Below are positions 61,191 to 64,000 of a stretch of 64,000 bases of DNA, piece after piece. Numbering within the stretch: position 1 is the stretch's first letter; every line of letters begins with the position of its first letter. Both the position numbers and the translations under genes were made by a program. Location: assembly GCF_022429645.1 (NCBI RefSeq), contig NZ_CP092480.1:1656501-1720500 (forward strand). The letters are read 5' to 3'. A model generated the notes under the pieces. It was not told where the DNA came from. It worked only from the letters and a program-made list of their open reading frames with translations, and did no database searches. Origin of the DNA: Lutibacter sp. A80. GTDB lineage: Bacteria > Bacteroidota > Bacteroidia > Flavobacteriales > Flavobacteriaceae.

Positions 61191-61250
61191 ATTTAATTAC
61201 AAATTTTCAATTATGAATTATTATTTCCTTATTTATACAATTATAAATTC

Positions 61251-62240
61251 CTAATTATTAATTAGCTTATTTAAACTTTGCTTTGCTTTTAATCCTAATA
61301 AAGAATCTTTAGCTTCTTCAAAAGCTGTTTCAAAAGTTTTACTAGCATCAAAAGTTTTTAAGGCATAGGCTGCATTTGCTAAAACAACATTATTTTGTGC
61401 TTCTGTTCCTTTCCCTTCTAAAATTGAAACAAATATTTTTGCTGCTTCCTCTACAGAATCTCCACCAAATATTTCAGATTGTTCTAAACGTTTTAATCCT
61501 AAATCTTGAGGCGCAATTAATTGCTCATCTCCTTTTGTTAAAAGTTTAAAATTACTTGTTAATGAAACTTCATCATAACCATCTAAACTAAATACAATTC
61601 CATAATTTTGAGAAGTTTCTTGTAATAGATAATTGTAAATTCTAGCTACTTCCAAGTTAAAAACTCCAACTAATTGATTTTGTGGTCTACTTGGATTTAC
61701 CAACGGTCCAAGCATATTAAAAAATGTTTTTACACCTAATTCTTTTCTAATTGGACCTACAGCTTTCATGGCTGGATGAAACAATGGAGCGTGTAAAAAA
61801 CAAATATTTGCTGTATCTATCTGTTTTTTTAATTCATCCTCATTATTTGTAAATTTATAACCTAAATATTCTAACATATTTGAAGAACCACTTACAGAAG
61901 AGACACCGTAATTACCGTGTTTTGCTACTTTATTTCCGGTTCCAGCAACAATAAAAGATGTTAACGTTGAAATATTAAACGTATTTTTACCATCTCCTCC
62001 TGTTCCACATAAATCTATAGTATTAAATTCTGATAAATCTATTTTTATGGCTAATTCTAATAAAGCCTCTCTAAATCCAGCCAGTTCTTTCACCGAAATT
62101 GGACGCATTAAATATACCGTTAAAAAAGATGCCATTTGAGATGCATTGTACTTTTCATTAGCCATTTGAATAAGCACTTCTTTGGCTTCATCTTTAGATA
62201 ATTGCTGTTGCTCAAATAATTTATTTAGTATTTTTTTCAT
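61251..62240 (-). CDS. trpD: Anthranilate phosphoribosyltransferase
   Basis: Transfers phosphoribose to anthranilate. 329 residues. The PRPP loop CGTGGDGKNTFNIST and KHGNYGVSSVSGSSNMLEYLG, plus LGPLVNPSRPQ, define the family. Sixty bases before trpC, a short AT-rich gap without a clear signal. Confidence 0.97.
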   Translation of the reverse strand: MKKILNKLFEQQQLSKDEAKEVLIQMANEKYNASQMASFLTVYLMRPISVKELAGFREALLELAIKIDLSEFNTIDLCGTGGDGKNTFNISTLTSFIVAGTGNKVAKHGNYGVSSVSGSSNMLEYLGYKFTNNEDELKKQIDTANICFLHAPLFHPAMKAVGPIRKELGVKTFFNMLGPLVNPSRPQNQLVGVFNLEVARIYNYLLQETSQNYGIVFSLDGYDEVSLTSNFKLLTKGDEQLIAPQDLGLKRLEQSEIFGGDSVEEAAKIFVSILEGKGTEAQNNVVLANAAYALKTFDASKTFETAFEEAKDSLLGLKAKQSLNKLINN

Positions 62241-62287
62241 TTTATATTTTTTATGAATTTGATGTTAAACTAAGTAACCCACTTTCA

Positions 62288-62863
62288 TTATTTATTAGCA
62301 TCAATAAAGTTTTTAACCAATTGTTCGCCTATTGGTGTTAAAATAGATTCTGGATGAAATTGTACGGCACTAATATTATATTCTTTATGTTGAATACTCA
62401 TAATATCACCAAATTCATCAACTGAAGTAATTTTTAATTCTTCTGGAAAATCGGTTTTTGAAGCGATCCACGAATGATATCTTGCAGCTTCAAACTCTGC
62501 AGGTACATCTTTATATATCTGTGCATTTGCATCTGTAACTTTCATTGTAGTTGCTACTCCATGAAAAACAGTATCTAAATTCTCCAAACTTCCTCCAAAA
62601 ACTTCTGTAATTGCTTGCAAGCCTAAGCATACACCAAAAATTGGTTTTTTCCCTGCATATGTTTTTATTACTTCTTTTAAAATTCCTGCTTCATCTGGAA
62701 TTCCTGGACCAGGAGATAAGAAAATTAAATCATACTCATTAATGGCTTCAATTGCAATTTCATCATTCCTAAAAACTGATGGATATACTCCGGTAATATC
62801 TTGAACCATATGCACCAAATTATAGGTAAAAGAGTCGTAATTATCTAATATTAATATTTTCAT
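62288..62863 (-). CDS. trpG: Anthranilate synthase glutamine amidotransferase subunit
   Basis: Supplies ammonia from glutamine to TrpE. 191 residues, class I amidotransferase. Nucleophile Cys in GVCLGLQAITE; His and Glu in QFHPESILTP; oxyanion region SPGPGIPDEAG. It may also serve p-aminobenzoate synthase, as is common for TrpG/PabA. Forty-seven bases before trpD. Confidence 0.96.
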   Translation of the reverse strand: MKILILDNYDSFTYNLVHMVQDITGVYPSVFRNDEIAIEAINEYDLIFLSPGPGIPDEAGILKEVIKTYAGKKPIFGVCLGLQAITEVFGGSLENLDTVFHGVATTMKVTDANAQIYKDVPAEFEAARYHSWIASKTDFPEELKITSVDEFGDIMSIQHKEYNISAVQFHPESILTPIGEQLVKNFIDANK

Positions 62864-62933
62864 ATTGTATTTAAAAATTGGGTGATTGAATAATTTAAAA
62901 ATTAATAAACCTTTAAGTTTTCAACCTTTAATG

Positions 62934-64000
62934 TTATATATTTTCTGCTAAAATTAACGCCTTTTTTAAAGCTGCTAATTTGTTATTTACTTCTTGTAAT
63001 TCACCTTCTTCTGTAGATTTCATAACTATCCCTGCTCCAGCTTGGTAAAATAATGTGTTATTTTTACTAACATAAGAGCGTATTGCAATGGCTAAGTTTA
63101 CAGTATCATCTAAACCAATAAAACCAACTGCTCCTCCATAAAAACCTCTTGTTTGGTTCTCGTAGGTATCGATTAATTCCATAGCTTTATATTTTGGAGC
63201 TCCACTTAGTGTTCCTGCAGGAAAAGTATCTCCAACTATTTTTATAACTTTTCCTTTTGGTTTTCCTTCAACTCTTGAAACCAAATGAATTACATGACTA
63301 AAGTATTGTACTTCTTTAAAAACATCTACAAACACATTACTTGCGTGTTTACTTAAATCGTTACGTGCTAAATCAACCAACATTACGTGTTCGGCAGTCT
63401 CTTTTTTATCGTTAGAAAGCTTTTCTCCTAAAAGAATATCTTTAGACATATCACCCGTTCTTCTAAAAGTTCCGGCAATAGGATTAATAACAGCACTTTC
63501 TTTATCTATTTTAATTTGTGCTTCTGGAGAAGACCCCATTAATTTAAAACTTCCATAATCGAAATAAAACAAATATGGTGAAGGGTTTATAGAACGTAAT
63601 GCTCTGTAAACATTGAACTCATCGCCAGAAAAAGATTGTTGAAATTGTCGTGATAACACCAGTTGAAAAACATCTCCACGTTTACAATGTTGTTTTGCTT
63701 TAGCTACATTATTCTTAAAATATTCGTCTGTACAATTTGAAGTTTCTTCACCTTCTATACTAAAATTATACAATCCAAAAGTACGTGCATTTATTAAGGT
63801 TTCTATTTCGTACATTCTAGACTCTTCACCTTCTTCAACATTTTCAATTAATGTAAGTTCATCTTTAAAATGATTGATAGCAATTATAAAACGAAAAAAG
63901 CTAAACTGCAGATCTGGAATTTCTGATGCTGCTTTTTTAGCATTTAATTTTATAGTTTCAAAATATTGAATAGAATTATAAGACATATACCCGTAAAAAC
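62934..64000 (-). CDS. trpE: Anthranilate synthase component I, 5' end beyond the window
   Basis: The frame stays open to the window edge (FYGY precedes the Met at 63986), so that Met is internal and roughly the first 100 or more residues are missing. Visible chorismate-binding motifs: FQLVLSRQFQQSF, GSSPEAQIKI, PIAGTFRRTGD, VDLARNDLSKHA and FPAGTLSGAPKYKAMELI. The N-terminal tryptophan-feedback site and the operon promoter or leader are outside the window. First gene of trpEGDCFBA. Confidence 0.95.
   Translation of the reverse strand, partial: FYGYMSYNSIQYFETIKLNAKKAASEIPDLQFSFFRFIIAINHFKDELTLIENVEEGEESRMYEIETLINARTFGLYNFSIEGEETSNCTDEYFKNNVAKAKQHCKRGDVFQLVLSRQFQQSFSGDEFNVYRALRSINPSPYLFYFDYGSFKLMGSSPEAQIKIDKESAVINPIAGTFRRTGDMSKDILLGEKLSNDKKETAEHVMLVDLARNDLSKHASNVFVDVFKEVQYFSHVIHLVSRVEGKPKGKVIKIVGDTFPAGTLSGAPKYKAMELIDTYENQTRGFYGGAVGFIGLDDTVNLAIAIRSYVSKNNTLFYQAGAGIVMKSTEEGELQEVNNKLAALKKALILAENI

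Noticed and set aside
61191-61250. A trp attenuator between trpC and trpD
   Set aside because: No tryptophan-rich leader peptide or competing hairpins; any leader would be upstream of trpE, outside the window.
63984-63986. ATG at 63986 as the start of trpE
   Set aside because: The frame continues to the window edge with the conserved FYGY before MSYNSIQYF, so the gene is cut by the window.

Overview
The window reads as chromosomal DNA of a flavobacterium (Bacteroidota, probably family Flavobacteriaceae). The evidence is very AT-rich DNA, SusC/SusD outer-membrane genes, Bacteroidota-type promoters (a -7 box TAnnTTTG, sometimes with a -33 TTG), almost no Shine-Dalgarno sequences, many lipoproteins with short N-terminal signals, and a tmRNA whose tag ends in NYALAA. 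Genus cannot be told from the sequence alone. No phage, transposase, CRISPR array or tRNA was seen; the accessory signal is dispersed GC-rich palindromic repeats.

Layout. 1-4449: 3' part of a large alpha-2-macroglobulin gene. 4.5-8.2 kb: GH20 hexosaminidase, LEA-like lipoprotein, kdsA and a DUF1801 protein. 8.3-13.9 kb: B12-dependent ribonucleotide reductase (nrdJ), then a membrane protein / winged-helix regulator / CreD cluster with the same palindromic site in front of its first and last genes, then a DUF2809 protein. 13.9-15.8 kb: DUF3820 protein, saccharopine-dehydrogenase-like enzyme and ssrA (tmRNA). 16.1-17.6 kb: NhaC-type antiporter.

17.6-41.7 kb is the most coherent part: some 16 genes that mostly concern peptidoglycan turnover. 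The first block has a PBP4-like D,D-carboxypeptidase, an M14 peptidase, an S66 L,D-carboxypeptidase, a dipeptide epimerase, an AONS-like PLP enzyme and an Amidase_2 lipoprotein. After a strong two-way terminator comes a PUL-like block: SusD and SusC, a DeoR-family regulator, then one tight operon of a DUF1343/NamZ-like exo-muramidase, sodium:solute symporter, MurQ, AnmK, a FAD/Fe-S D-2-hydroxyacid (probably D-lactate) dehydrogenase, a second dipeptide epimerase, and a NagZ-like GH3 fused to a serine beta-lactamase-like domain. CGCA-type repeats 10 bp apart lie on both sides of the deoR gene, in front of susC and of the namZ operon, so one regulator probably controls muropeptide capture, import and catabolism. 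MurQ releases D-lactate, which gives the dehydrogenase a natural role, and the epimerases handle the L-Ala-D-Glu part of the stem peptide.

41.8-46.2 kb: a candidate small RNA, a YgjV-like membrane protein, glycosyltransferases, a polysaccharide deacetylase and FtsE. 46.4-51.2 kb: a 1005-residue TPR protein paired with a plug-less outer-membrane barrel. 51.3-57.6 kb: amidohydrolase lipoprotein, FUSC transporter, a plug-only SusC-like protein behind a sigma-54-like promoter, a uracil-DNA glycosylase family protein and a tandem-FKBP lipoprotein. 57.7-64.0 kb: the tryptophan operon trpE-G-D-C-F-B-A on the minus strand, with trpE running off the window end.
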